Below are positions 19,132 through 27,241 of a DNA stretch of 64,000 nt, in pieces; the stretch's first letter is position 1, and the number at the start of each line of letters is the position of its first letter. The DNA is taken from contig NZ_JACNMJ010000002.1 in assembly GCF_014526325.1 (NCBI RefSeq), forward strand, positions 124,001 to 188,000, read 5' to 3'. A model generated the notes under the pieces. The model did not search any database and had not been told where the DNA came from. It was given only the letters and a program-made list of their open reading frames with translations. Made by a program: the position numbers and the translations under genes. The stretch comes from Psychroserpens algicola (lineage in GTDB: Bacteria; Bacteroidota; Bacteroidia; Flavobacteriales; Flavobacteriaceae).

Positions 19132-19611
19132 TTTTAGTTTTTTTAGTTAATCTAGGACAAGCAAATCTATACAAATTATTAAAAAAACCAACTAATTTTT
19201 CAATTTTTTTGCAAAGTATTTTAACGCATGAAATGCATATTTCTTGGATAAACTGCATAATCACTAGACAAAATGCATATTTTTACGATGAAATACTTTC
19301 GTCTTTTTTTCAATCTAAACATCTCAAAAAATTGTAAAAAATTACTTTTTTTTGAAAAATCTAAAAGTTTAGATAATTAAAAAATCATATAAAGGGCATA
19401 TAAACTTTTTGATAAGAATTAATATAAATGGTCTAAAATTGAGATAGCAGATTTTAAAATCAATCACTTTTAATGCTAAGGTTATATCTACATTTCATCG
19501 ATGTATTTTGCGTTGTATAACATTTCATCGTAAAATTTAAGCATTCGTATGATTTTTAAGGTTTTATGAAATTATTCTATGAATTTTGAGTAAATCTTAA
19601 TGCTTAACCTC
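19132..19611. promoter_or_regulatory. 480-bp intergenic regulatory region with repeated motifs
   Basis: No convincing gene. It separates two divergent exported-protein genes. Visible elements: AAATGCATATT at 19231 and again at 19271; CATTTCATCG at 19491 and 19521, exactly 30 bp apart; and the inverse of that motif within TTTTACGATGAAAT at 19281-19294, which is a perfect 14-bp inverted match to ATTTCATCGTAAAA at 19522-19535. These look like protein-binding sites or the arms of a long-range inverted repeat. Role unknown. Confidence 0.45.
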
Positions 19612-20232
19612 ATGAAAAAAATATTCTCACTTCTAAGTCTCACGTGTCTTACAGTTTTTAATATGTCGATTTTCGCACAAGATGCTACAAGCACTTTAGA
19701 CGACTATTTAGACAGAAACCCTATATATGATTATCAAGAACTTCAATTAAATAGTACAGATACCATACCTGACTTTGAATCTAAAACAACTAAAATAAAA
19801 GTTACGGGAACAATCTATCAAAGTGATGGTGTCACACCTGCAAAAGATGTCATTTTATTTATTGAACAAGCTGATGAAACGGGAGATTTTGATTTAAGAA
19901 CTTCTAATGATAAACGCTATGTGCACCATAGAGCTTGGGTAAAAACGGATGCTGATGGGCAATATACATTGTATACATTTGTACCAGGTAATGATAGACG
20001 CTACAATCAATTACAACAGTTGTTTCCAGTAATTAAAGAGCCTAAGAAACCAGAATATGAGTTAGCCAGTTTTCTTTTTGATGACGATCCATTATTGACT
20101 AAATTATGTCGTAAGCGTATGGCAAAAAAAGGAGATCCTACCAGAGTTTTAAAACTAGAAAAAGAGGGTGATTTATTAGTTGCCCACAAAAACATTGTTT
20201 TAAATAGTGATAACACTACGGCTTTAAATTAA
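19612..20232 (+). CDS. exported intradiol-dioxygenase-like protein lacking the metal-ligand motif
   Basis: About 206 aa. I chose the ATG at 19612 because it begins the signal peptide MKKIFSLLSLTCLTVFNMS (to IFAQ); an in-frame ATG lies four codons upstream. The mature sequence follows the beta core of intradiol ring-cleavage dioxygenases: VTGTIYQSDGVTPAKDVILF, then WVKTDADGQYTLYTFVPG, then ASFLFDDDPLLT in place of the usual TQLYFxGDP strand. The RPxHIH segment that supplies the iron histidines is absent and replaced by a lysine- and proline-rich stretch. It is therefore a structural relative without the classical active site; a carbohydrate-binding or other surface role is possible. Confidence 0.65.
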   Translation: MKKIFSLLSLTCLTVFNMSIFAQDATSTLDDYLDRNPIYDYQELQLNSTDTIPDFESKTTKIKVTGTIYQSDGVTPAKDVILFIEQADETGDFDLRTSNDKRYVHHRAWVKTDADGQYTLYTFVPGNDRRYNQLQQLFPVIKEPKKPEYELASFLFDDDPLLTKLCRKRMAKKGDPTRVLKLEKEGDLLVAHKNIVLNSDNTTALN

Positions 20233-20243
20233 GAATACCCTTA

Positions 20244-21158
20244 TTATTTTTCGATAACGAGTTTTTGACCAATCTTAATAATAGAGTTTCGGCTGAGTGC
20301 ATTAGTTTTACAAATCGAGGCTATAGATACATTGTTTCGTCTTGAAATTCGAGATAGCGTATCTCCAGGTTTGACAACGTATATTATTTTTTCTTTGATT
20401 AGGCTAGTCATTGCATCTTCTTCTGAAAGCAACAATTTTAATTTACTTTGACGTTTAGAATTATGAGCAATTGGTCGTGTCCAGGTTTTTGTAACCCAAA
20501 GTTCGTTTGCTCTAATTTTATTAGAATCATTAAACTCAAATAAATATTCAGGGTTAATAGCTATACCTTTGTAATTAACCACCAAATGCAAGTGGCTACC
20601 TCTAGCATTTCCAGAAACACCGCCTTTACCTATATACTGACCTTTGGCTATTGTGTCATTTTCTTTTACACCATAAACAGATAAATGAGCGTAAACAGTT
20701 TCCAATCCGTTATAATGTCTTATAACAACTGTTTTTCCATGACCTCTGCTGTATCTTGACATACGCACTATACCATCAAACATGGCATACAAACTATCAC
20801 CAGTAACGAGATCTATATCTATACCGCGATGTGGTCTGCCTCGTCTCCAACCATAACGAGAGGTGACTACTTTTTGCTTTCCGATAGGTGAGTGGTATGT
20901 AGAATCTTTAAACTGAAGTTGTAACGGAAATGTCACATTTGCATCTCGATAAGGATTATACACTGTATGATCCCAATACTCAGCTTTAATATCCAGAGGT
21001 GGTATGGTATCCATTTCAGGAACGATAGTAACCGATACAGAATCTACGGTTTTAATAAATTTAAAGTCTGAAATATCTACATTGAAGTCTAAGTTTTTTT
21101 GGGCTTCAACGTTAAAAGACCAAGCGATACATATAATACAAGAAATGACTAATTTCAT
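20244..21158 (-). CDS. exported M23 metallopeptidase with C-terminal LysM domain
   Basis: 304 aa with a signal peptide (about 1-19, ending VEA). The peptidase M23 (LytM) core has the zinc ligands in RPHRGIDID (H-x(3)-D) and SHLHL (H-x-H), with the family segments VVIRHYNGLETVYAHLS and GNARGSHLHL. The C-terminal 45 residues are a LysM module (YVVKPGDTLSRISRRNNVSI, IKIGQKLVI) for peptidoglycan binding. Such enzymes cut peptide cross-links in the cell wall during growth or separation. It converges on the intradiol-like gene with 11 bp between. Confidence 0.92.
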   Translation of the reverse strand: MKLVISCIICIAWSFNVEAQKNLDFNVDISDFKFIKTVDSVSVTIVPEMDTIPPLDIKAEYWDHTVYNPYRDANVTFPLQLQFKDSTYHSPIGKQKVVTSRYGWRRGRPHRGIDIDLVTGDSLYAMFDGIVRMSRYSRGHGKTVVIRHYNGLETVYAHLSVYGVKENDTIAKGQYIGKGGVSGNARGSHLHLVVNYKGIAINPEYLFEFNDSNKIRANELWVTKTWTRPIAHNSKRQSKLKLLLSEEDAMTSLIKEKIIYVVKPGDTLSRISRRNNVSIASICKTNALSRNSIIKIGQKLVIEK

Positions 21159-21238
21159 ATAAGGGAAAAGGAACTACTAATTTTTGATTGCCGAATATAA
21201 AAAATAAAACGTTAAGTTTTGTTAATGTATTGTTACAG

Positions 21239-21607
21239 TTAATCTACAATCTCTCCTTTTTCTTCAGCAACTGTTGTTCCCCAATCGGCAATAGCTAATA
21301 AAACAGGTCCTAAAGTTTCACCAAAAGACGTTAGTTCATATTCAACCTTTAATGGAGGTTTTTTTGTATAAACTCTTCTTGAAATTAAACCATCTTTTTC
21401 AAGTTGTTTAAGTTGAAGACTTAGTGTACGTTCAGTAATGGTGGATATCAACTTATATAATTCATTATATCGTTTCTTCCCGTTCAACAAATAAATGAGA
21501 ATAACACTTTTCCATTTTCCTCCAATCAGTTCCATGGCAATACTGGTTGAGCAAGAGAACGTCTTATCATTAAATTTGATGACTCTTTTTTTATATTCAA
21601 TATCCAT
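21239..21607 (-). CDS. HxlR family transcriptional regulator
   Basis: 122 aa with the HxlR winged helix: IGGKWKSVILIYLLNGKKRYNELYKL cut by the family's ITERTLSLQLKQLEKDGLI recognition helix and wing RRVYTKKPPLKVEYELTSFG. A cysteine near the N-terminus (FSCS) occupies the place where HxlR sensors such as HypR and QorR carry their redox cysteine. The gene diverges from a nitroreductase with two 19-bp palindromes between them, one overlapping its own promoter, so it is probably an autorepressor and the repressor of the nitroreductase, released by thiol or quinone stress (inference). Confidence 0.9.
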   Translation of the reverse strand: MDIEYKKRVIKFNDKTFSCSTSIAMELIGGKWKSVILIYLLNGKKRYNELYKLISTITERTLSLQLKQLEKDGLISRRVYTKKPPLKVEYELTSFGETLGPVLLAIADWGTTVAEEKGEIVD

Positions 21608-21628
21608 AAATCTACGCTTCTAATTTTG

Positions 21629-21659
21629 CAAAGTTATTACACTATCATTAATTATACAA
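21629..21659 (-). promoter_or_regulatory. Bacteroidota promoter for the HxlR gene
   Basis: On the minus strand TTG at 21657-21659 is followed after 20 bp by TAACTTTG at 21629-21636, matching the TTG/TAnnTTTG consensus. It ends 22 bp upstream of the HxlR start codon. Confidence 0.65.
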
Positions 21660-21676
21660 CTATACTTTTTATAGTT
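21658..21676. promoter_or_regulatory. HxlR operator 1
   Basis: A 19-bp palindrome with perfect 7-bp arms (AACTATA, 5-bp centre, TATAGTT) that touches the -33 element of the HxlR promoter. Its sequence is shared with operator 2, and half-site-like ACTATCA or ACTATAA copies occur at about 21640, 21699 and 21745. Confidence 0.65.
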
Positions 21677-21764
21677 ATTTTAACATTAGCTCCAAAGTAC
21701 TATAAACACTGATATCGAGCCAAAGTATTTAGTCTAAAATATATACTATCATTTATGACCGTTA

Positions 21765-21795
21765 TTGTATAATAATAAAACTACCAATACTTTTG
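21765..21795 (+). promoter_or_regulatory. Bacteroidota promoter for the nitroreductase operon
   Basis: TTG at 21765-21767, a 20-bp spacer, then TACTTTTG at 21788-21795. A second TACTTTTG at 21802-21809 lies inside operator 2. Confidence 0.65.
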
Positions 21796-21796
21796 T

Positions 21797-21815
21797 TACT
21801 ATACTTTTGATAGTA
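21797..21815. promoter_or_regulatory. HxlR operator 2
   Basis: A 19-bp palindrome (TACTAT, 7-bp centre, ATAGTA) lies directly downstream of the -7 box of the nitroreductase promoter, a position that would block transcription. Same architecture and length as operator 1. Confidence 0.65.
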
Positions 21816-21845
21816 CAATTATTTTAAACCTATAATATTATAAAA

Positions 21846-22520
21846 ATGAATACACCAAACATTGCTAAAGAAGATATTTTAAACGCATTTAATTACAGAC
21901 ATGCCACTAAAGAATTTGATCCAAAAAAAACATTAACAGATGATCAAATAAACTTCATTTTAAAAACTGCTAATCTATCACCAAGCTCTTTTGGTTTTGA
22001 GCCTTGGCATTTTGTGGTTGTTCAAGATAAAGAGTTACGCGAACTTTTAAAGCCAGTAGCTTGGGGAGCACCTTTGAAGTTAGATACGGCTAGTCATTTT
22101 ATTTTAGGATTAAGTATGAAGGCTCCTATGGTAAAACATGATGCAGCATATATAGAACATATGATGAAAGACGTCAAGCAAATGCCAGAAGATGTCATTG
22201 AAATGTATTCTAAATTTTACAGAGAGTTTCAAGAACGTGACTTTAATTTAGATTCAGATAAAAAATTATTCGATTGGTCATCTAAGCAAACGTATATTGC
22301 TCTAGGGAATATGATGACAGCGGCAGCTTTAGCAGGAATAGATTCTTGTCCGATAGAAGGATTTCATCAAGAAAAAGCGGAAGCTTTGCTTAGAGAAAAG
22401 TTTAATATAGATACAGATAAGTACGGGTTGTCATTTATGGCGGCATTTGGATATCGGAAAGCAGATCCAGAATTCCCAAAATCAAGACGTCCATTAGAAG
22501 ATATAGTCACTTGGAAATAA
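21846..22520 (+). CDS. NfsB-type FMN nitroreductase / NAD(P)H-dependent oxidoreductase
   Basis: 224 aa, the full length for NfsB-like nitroreductases. Family features: [20 protein letters not shown] at the N-terminus with the FMN-contacting [21 protein letters not shown], a central [20 protein letters not shown], and C-terminal [16 protein letters not shown]. It should use NAD(P)H and FMN for two-electron reduction of quinones or nitroaromatics in the cytoplasm. It is transcribed divergently from the HxlR gene and followed 7 bp later by a cupin gene, so the two form an HxlR-controlled unit. Confidence 0.92.
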   Translation: MNTPNIAKEDILNAFNYRHATKEFDPKKTLTDDQINFILKTANLSPSSFGFEPWHFVVVQDKELRELLKPVAWGAPLKLDTASHFILGLSMKAPMVKHDAAYIEHMMKDVKQMPEDVIEMYSKFYREFQERDFNLDSDKKLFDWSSKQTYIALGNMMTAAALAGIDSCPIEGFHQEKAEALLREKFNIDTDKYGLSFMAAFGYRKADPEFPKSRRPLEDIVTWK

Positions 22521-22527
22521 AAACACA

Positions 22528-23373
22528 ATGAAAACATTTTTTACAATATTATTTACGTTAATAGTTTGTGCTAATGCAGTGGCACAAACACCAACAACCG
22601 ATACTATTTTATCTAAAAATGAGGTAGTAACTGCTGATGATATTGAATGGGGTTGGCTTAACCCTTTAAGAGGCGACAAAAGTCCAGCTGCAGGTAAACT
22701 TTGGGGTGATCGTACCAAAAATGAGCCAGCTGGTTTTTTAGTGAAATTTAAAAAAGGATTTTCATCGCCTCCTCACATTCACAATATCACGTATCGTGGT
22801 GTCGTTATTAAAGGATTATTGCATAATGATGATGAACATGCTGAAAAGCAATGGCTACCTGCAGGATCTTACTGGCAGCAGCCTGCAGGAGAAGCACATA
22901 TTACTGCAGCTGATGCTGAGGATAATTTAGCTCTTTTAGATATTCAAGAAGGTCCGTATTTAGTAAAGCCTACTTCTGAAGCTTTTGATAATGGCGAGCG
23001 TCCTGTAAACATGGACCCTTCAAATTTAGTATGGTTAAACGCCAAAGATATGACTTGGGTTTCTAATGAAAGTCAAGTAGAAACTGCTTTCTTATGGGGA
23101 AATCATGAGGAAAAACAATTACGTGCAACGCTCTTAAAATTACCTGCTGGTTTTGAAGGAGCGATTAAAAATTTAAGTTCCAACTTCAGAGCTGTGGTAA
23201 TTCAGGGAACTATAGCGCATCGATTTTCAGACAGTAAGTTTATGAATGTACTCGAACCTGGAAGTTATTTTGGAGCTAAAGAAAATACCATTAATAACAT
23301 TTCTGTAAAAGATAATGAAAGCGCATTGATTTATATTCGCACTAATGGCGATTTTGAAGTGATTTCAAAATAA
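22528..23373 (+). CDS. exported DUF4437 double-cupin protein
   Basis: 281 aa with a signal peptide ([20 protein letters not shown]). It has two cupin halves: the first contains [19 protein letters not shown] with an H-x-H metal pair and the [16 protein letters not shown] strand; the second ([38 protein letters not shown]) repeats the fold but has lost most histidines. This is the DUF4437 / ChrR-cupin type. It is periplasmic, probably metal-binding, of unknown substrate. It lies 7 bp after the nitroreductase gene. Confidence 0.85.
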   Translation: MKTFFTILFTLIVCANAVAQTPTTDTILSKNEVVTADDIEWGWLNPLRGDKSPAAGKLWGDRTKNEPAGFLVKFKKGFSSPPHIHNITYRGVVIKGLLHNDDEHAEKQWLPAGSYWQQPAGEAHITAADAEDNLALLDIQEGPYLVKPTSEAFDNGERPVNMDPSNLVWLNAKDMTWVSNESQVETAFLWGNHEEKQLRATLLKLPAGFEGAIKNLSSNFRAVVIQGTIAHRFSDSKFMNVLEPGSYFGAKENTINNISVKDNESALIYIRTNGDFEVISK

Positions 23374-23417
23374 TATTATGATTTTAATTAATACACCCTT
23401 ATTGATTAATAGCAAGG

Positions 23418-23448
23418 AGAAGCCACGACATACTGTGGCTTCTTCTAT
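23418..23448 (+). terminator. probable terminator after the nitroreductase-cupin unit
   Basis: A perfect 9-bp stem AGAAGCCAC / GTGGCTTCT (8-nt loop) is followed by a broken T-rich tail. It separates the cupin gene from the AraC gene. Confidence 0.7.
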
Positions 23449-23472
23449 TTTAAATTCACTATTTTAGTAATA

Positions 23473-24333
23473 ATGGCAAGAACCATTCTCGAAAATATCG
23501 TAATTCAGAAGTATAAAGACGAAACTTTTTTTACGTTTTGTCAATACACAACGATACGTTTTTTCGAAATTGTTTATATCGAAAAAGGCGATGGTACCAT
23601 AAAAATTAACGGTAAAACGGTACGGTATTCCGACAATAGTATTTTCGTGTTTATTCCTGATGACGTTTATATTATACAAGCTGAAACACCAACCACAGTA
23701 ACAGCCATTAAGTTTTTAAAGAGTTTTTTTAGAAACACAGCTTTACAAAAGGCAACGCTTCCTGTTAACGATTGGTTTCGTAAAATTGAAGAAATTTTAA
23801 ATAGTGAAAGTCATCAACTACGCGAAATGCAATTTGAAACCACTTCAGATAGAGCGCATTTGGTCGCTTTAGCAAACATGGTCGCTACGGAATATTTAAA
23901 TAAACAATCCAATGATATTTTCATCATTCAAAATTCATTGTCAGTTATACTTCATTTAATTGCTAGAAATATTCAGTATATAAATGCTGAAACTATTAAA
24001 GAGGTAAAGTCATCAAAAATTCAGCAAATCATAAACTTTATTCACTCTAATATCTACAATCCTGAAGTATTAAGTACCAAAAGCTTAGCGGAAGAATTTC
24101 ATATGGCAGACAATTATATTAGTGAGTATTTTAAAAAACATACTGATGTGCCTTTAAAAAAATACATCCTTAATTATAAATTGAAATTGGTAGAAACACG
24201 ATTAAAGTACACGGATGCACAAGATTCTGAAATAGCTTTAGAGCTTGGTTTTACAGATTCTAGCCATTTAAATAAAACCTTTAAAACGTATAAGGGCATA
24301 AGTTTAAGTGCCTTTAAAGCCAATTTAGCCTAA
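23473..24333 (+). CDS. AraC family regulator with N-terminal cupin sensor
   Basis: 286 aa. The N-terminal ~130 residues are a cupin-type sensor (TIRFFEIVYIEKGDGTIKIN, DNSIFVFIPDDVYII). The C-terminal ~100 residues hold two helix-turn-helix motifs (TKSLAEEFHMADNYISEYFK and DSEIALELGFTDSSHLNKTF, then KGISLSAFK), typical of AraC/XylS activators. Two direct repeats 21 bp apart follow the gene just upstream of the crotonase/2OG-oxygenase pair, so this is the likely activator of that pair (inference). Confidence 0.9.
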   Translation: MARTILENIVIQKYKDETFFTFCQYTTIRFFEIVYIEKGDGTIKINGKTVRYSDNSIFVFIPDDVYIIQAETPTTVTAIKFLKSFFRNTALQKATLPVNDWFRKIEEILNSESHQLREMQFETTSDRAHLVALANMVATEYLNKQSNDIFIIQNSLSVILHLIARNIQYINAETIKEVKSSKIQQIINFIHSNIYNPEVLSTKSLAEEFHMADNYISEYFKKHTDVPLKKYILNYKLKLVETRLKYTDAQDSEIALELGFTDSSHLNKTFKTYKGISLSAFKANLA

Positions 24334-24360
24334 GGTTTTTTTACTATAAACCTTATTTTT

Positions 24361-24393
24361 TACCAATAACACATTGTTTTCTACCAAAAAACA
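24361..24393 (+). promoter_or_regulatory. tandem AraC-type binding site
   Basis: TACCAATAACA at 24361 and TACCAAAAAACA at 24382 are direct repeats with a 21-bp pitch, two helical turns, the usual spacing for an AraC/XylS dimer. The promoter-proximal copy starts 27 bp upstream of the -7 box at 24409. Confidence 0.55.
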
Positions 24394-24408
24394 CCTTGAT
24401 CTCTGAGG

Positions 24409-24416
24409 TAAGTTTG
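24409..24416 (+). promoter_or_regulatory. -7 promoter box for the crotonase operon
   Basis: TAAGTTTG matches the Bacteroidota -7 consensus. No TTG lies at the normal -33 spacing, as expected for an activator-dependent promoter next to the tandem AraC site. Confidence 0.5.
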
Positions 24417-24468
24417 TACTGTTAGTATAACACAACAAAAAACAGTAGTAACTAAAACATTAGAAATC

Positions 24469-25317
24469 ATGGATTACAAAAATTTTCAAACATTCACAGC
24501 AAAACAAAATGGGGGCATTTTAACGGTAACTATTAATTTCGGACCAGTAAACGTACAAGGACAAGAAATGCTAGCAGACTTAAGTAGTTTGTGTTTACGT
24601 TTAGAACGGGACAGAAGTGTAAAAGTGGTTGTATTTCAATCATCAAACCCAGACTATTGGGTATGTCATTATGATACCAATTTGCTTAGAGATATGTCTA
24701 CGGAAGCAGTGCCTAGAAACGAAGTACAACTATTAGACTTACAATCGGTTTTAGAACGATTAAGTAATGTACCACAAGCAACCATAGCAAAAATTGAAGG
24801 TTTTGCACGTGGTGGCGGACACGAAATGGCATTAGCATTAGACATGCGTTTTGCGGCAAGAGGAAAAGCCAAATTCATGCAAATGGAAGTCGGTATGGGC
24901 ATTTTACCATGTGGAGGTGGAGCGTCTCGTATGGCAAGACAAACAGGACTTGGTAAAGCTTTAGAGATTATTTTAGGCGCCAGAGATTGGGATGCTGACG
25001 AAGCTGAAAAATTCGGAACCATCAACAAAGCGTTAGATGCTGATGAGATCGGACCTTATATAGATGCGTTGGCAGAGCGTATTTCTAAATTTCCAGCAGA
25101 ATCTATTGAAGCTTGTAAACGTGCCATTTATGCGTCAATCGACTTACCAATTAAAGAGGCTTTAAAAGAAGAAGCTTACCAGTTATTTCAAGCAACCAGT
25201 AAAACACCAGCGATTAAACGTTTTACAATAGCAGATGAAAATGGTGCGCAATTCGATCATAATAATCAAAAGAATTGGGAATCTATGCTAATGGATTTGC
25301 AAGAGATTCAATTATAA
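24469..25317 (+). CDS. enoyl-CoA hydratase/isomerase (crotonase) family protein
   Basis: 282 aa, normal crotonase length. Family features: VKVVVFQSSNPDYWVCHYD, the oxyanion-hole segment AKIEGFARGGGHEMALALD, then FMQMEVGMGILPCGGGASRM with a glutamate in the position of the catalytic Glu of hydratases, and GLGKALEIILGARDWDADEA. No signal peptide. It is 16 bp upstream of a 2-oxoglutarate oxygenase gene and the pair sits behind an AraC-type operator, so the two probably act in one pathway. The substrate cannot be read; a true CoA substrate is not certain for this branch. Confidence 0.88.
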   Translation: MDYKNFQTFTAKQNGGILTVTINFGPVNVQGQEMLADLSSLCLRLERDRSVKVVVFQSSNPDYWVCHYDTNLLRDMSTEAVPRNEVQLLDLQSVLERLSNVPQATIAKIEGFARGGGHEMALALDMRFAARGKAKFMQMEVGMGILPCGGGASRMARQTGLGKALEIILGARDWDADEAEKFGTINKALDADEIGPYIDALAERISKFPAESIEACKRAIYASIDLPIKEALKEEAYQLFQATSKTPAIKRFTIADENGAQFDHNNQKNWESMLMDLQEIQL

Positions 25318-25333
25318 AAAGAGATTAGAAATT

Positions 25334-26296
25334 ATGAAAACAATAACAAAAACCAATGCACTTGCAGAAGCTCGTGCTCTAGACGTACCATCAAGAGAAT
25401 TATCATTAAGACGCGATCCATCAGTTTCAAAATTTTGGAATGATAACCGTAAATTATTAGAGGCTGCTTGGGCTGAATGGGAACTAGAAAATAAAGACCA
25501 TTTATTACTACCAGACGAATCTTTACTTGACCCTAAATTACGTAAAGCCATTAACGACGCTTGGGAAAATCCAGAAAAGGAAACTATTGTGGCCGATTTA
25601 TGGGAAGAAATTATTCCTGGTGTTTATGTAGCACAATTTTTTGATTTAGAGCGTTTAGCTGATTTTCGTAAGTATTTAGAAGATGCGGTAAATTCAGGAA
25701 TTCCAAAACGTGCGCCTTACGGAATACAATTAAACCGTTATGGAATGATGTTAGATCCTCGTTCTGAAGGTCATTTTGCTGCACCAAGTTTCCAAGCGTT
25801 TTATAATGCTATAATGGATCGTTATATGCGTCCAATTGCGCGATTATTATTAGGAACTTATGGTTACGATAATCAAACTTTTGGGTTTTCTATTCAGTAC
25901 AATCCAGATAAGGATAAGGATTTACATGCACATACCGATGCGTCTGCGGCTACCTTGAATATCAACATTAATTTACCTGATGAAGCATTTACAGGTTCCA
26001 TTGTTGATTTCTATGATAAAGCCTCAGGAAAAACGGTACAAACAAAGTTTGAGCCTGGTAAAGCCATTATTCATAGAGGTAATGTGCCACACGCCACACA
26101 CCCAATTACTAGCGGACAACGCAGTAACTTAGTGGTTTGGTTGTATGGAGACCAGATGCAAATTCCTCGTGGTAGCAACAGTAGTTACGGAAACATCAGC
26201 AGTAACACTATCAAAGATACTGCATTAGAAAATGTTACAGCTCGTCAACGCTGGAGTTTGCCAGATGGACCAAAAGATACTATAGCACCATTTTAA
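25334..26296 (+). CDS. 2-oxoglutarate/Fe(II)-dependent oxygenase
   Basis: 320 aa. The C-terminal half is a double-stranded beta-helix with the iron triad H200-x-D202 (in LHAHTDAS) and H253 (in HRGNVPHATHPI), and R263 (SGQRSNLVVW) placed to bind 2-oxoglutarate. FTGSIVDFYDKASGK forms the core strand. This is the prolyl-4-hydroxylase-like fold. The N-terminal ~90 residues are unusual, acidic and helical. Likely translated with the crotonase gene 16 bp upstream. Substrate unknown. Confidence 0.85.
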   Translation: MKTITKTNALAEARALDVPSRELSLRRDPSVSKFWNDNRKLLEAAWAEWELENKDHLLLPDESLLDPKLRKAINDAWENPEKETIVADLWEEIIPGVYVAQFFDLERLADFRKYLEDAVNSGIPKRAPYGIQLNRYGMMLDPRSEGHFAAPSFQAFYNAIMDRYMRPIARLLLGTYGYDNQTFGFSIQYNPDKDKDLHAHTDASAATLNININLPDEAFTGSIVDFYDKASGKTVQTKFEPGKAIIHRGNVPHATHPITSGQRSNLVVWLYGDQMQIPRGSNSSYGNISSNTIKDTALENVTARQRWSLPDGPKDTIAPF

Positions 26297-26334
26297 ATAG
26301 AATAAAAAATAGAATACATTGCAGTAAATGCATA

Positions 26335-26393
26335 ACGTCATTTTAAGTGCAGTCGAGAATTAATAAAAACTTTTCGACTGTGCTTAAGCTGAC
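26335..26393. repeat. REP-like intergenic palindrome
   Basis: The arms TAAGTGCAGTCGA and TCGACTGTGCTTA are inverted copies with a G-T wobble, around a central A+T-rich loop, with CGTCA and GCTGAC at the outer ends. It resembles the GTCA-TTTCGA-GTCGAG palindromes scattered between flavobacterial genes. It lies between the 2OG-oxygenase gene and the SDR gene and may also act as a hairpin terminator. Confidence 0.55.
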
Positions 26394-26418
26394 TAATCAA
26401 ACATAAAAGACATCAATA

Positions 26419-27216
26419 ATGAAAACCATATTAATTACAGGAAGTACAGACGGCATCGGGAAACTTACCGCATTAAAATTAGCTAAAGAAGGCCATCACA
26501 TATATCTTCATGGTAGAAGTGAAGCTAAAGTAAATTCAGTCATTAATGAACTAGAAAAGGCTTCAAACAATCCAAATATCAAAGGGTTTGTAGCTGATTT
26601 TTCAGATTTAAATGCTGTAAAACAACTAGCCGAAAAAATAAAAAAAGAAGTTTCTAAATTAGATATACTTATCAATAATGCTGGTATTTATAAAAGTCCG
26701 ATAGATAAAACCAATGACGGATTAGATGTTAGAATGGCAGTAAATTATTTGGCACCTTATATTTTAACTGAAAGTTTAGTACCCATTTTAAATAAAGGTT
26801 CAGAAACACGAATCATTAACTTAAGTTCGGCAGCACAATCTACCGTTCAAAAAGGGGTGTTAACTGGAGATGCTACCGTTAACGCAAGTGAAAGCTATGC
26901 GCAAAGTAAGTTAGCCTTAACGATGTGGTCTTTCGACTTTGCTGAAAATCATTCAAATATAACGACTATTGCAGTAAACCCTGGTTCTTTGTTAAACACA
27001 AAAATGGCAAAGGAAGCCTACGGACAACATTGGTCGCCAGCAGAAAAAGGAGTGGACATTCTTTATGATCTAGCAATGTCAGAACGTCATAAAAATCAAT
27101 CAGGCACATATTTTGACAATGACAGAGGTGTATATGCACATGCGCATCCTGATGCTTACGATGCAACCAAAATTAAATTATTGCTAACTTTAACAGAAGC
27201 AATTATAAGCAGTTAA
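26419..27216 (+). CDS. short-chain dehydrogenase/reductase (SDR)
   Basis: 265 aa with classical SDR motifs: TGSTDGIG (cofactor glycine motif), the LHGRSEAK beta-2 end that favours NADP(H), NNAG, the catalytic serine in INLSSAAQS, and the catalytic tyrosine/lysine in SYAQSK. The C-terminal part resembles retinol dehydrogenase-like or light-dependent protochlorophyllide reductase-like SDRs (AVNPGSLLNTKM). Substrate unknown. It is followed by the reductase/antiporter pair 25 bp downstream and may be co-transcribed with it. Confidence 0.9.
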   Translation: MKTILITGSTDGIGKLTALKLAKEGHHIYLHGRSEAKVNSVINELEKASNNPNIKGFVADFSDLNAVKQLAEKIKKEVSKLDILINNAGIYKSPIDKTNDGLDVRMAVNYLAPYILTESLVPILNKGSETRIINLSSAAQSTVQKGVLTGDATVNASESYAQSKLALTMWSFDFAENHSNITTIAVNPGSLLNTKMAKEAYGQHWSPAEKGVDILYDLAMSERHKNQSGTYFDNDRGVYAHAHPDAYDATKIKLLLTLTEAIISS

Positions 27217-27241
27217 AGTTTCAGAATCAACCAAAATATCA

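Noticed and set aside
19046-19337. Two overlapping 71-72 codon ORFs in the 19-kb intergenic region
   Set aside because: They are low-complexity, opposite in strand, lack start context and cut across the probable regulatory motifs.
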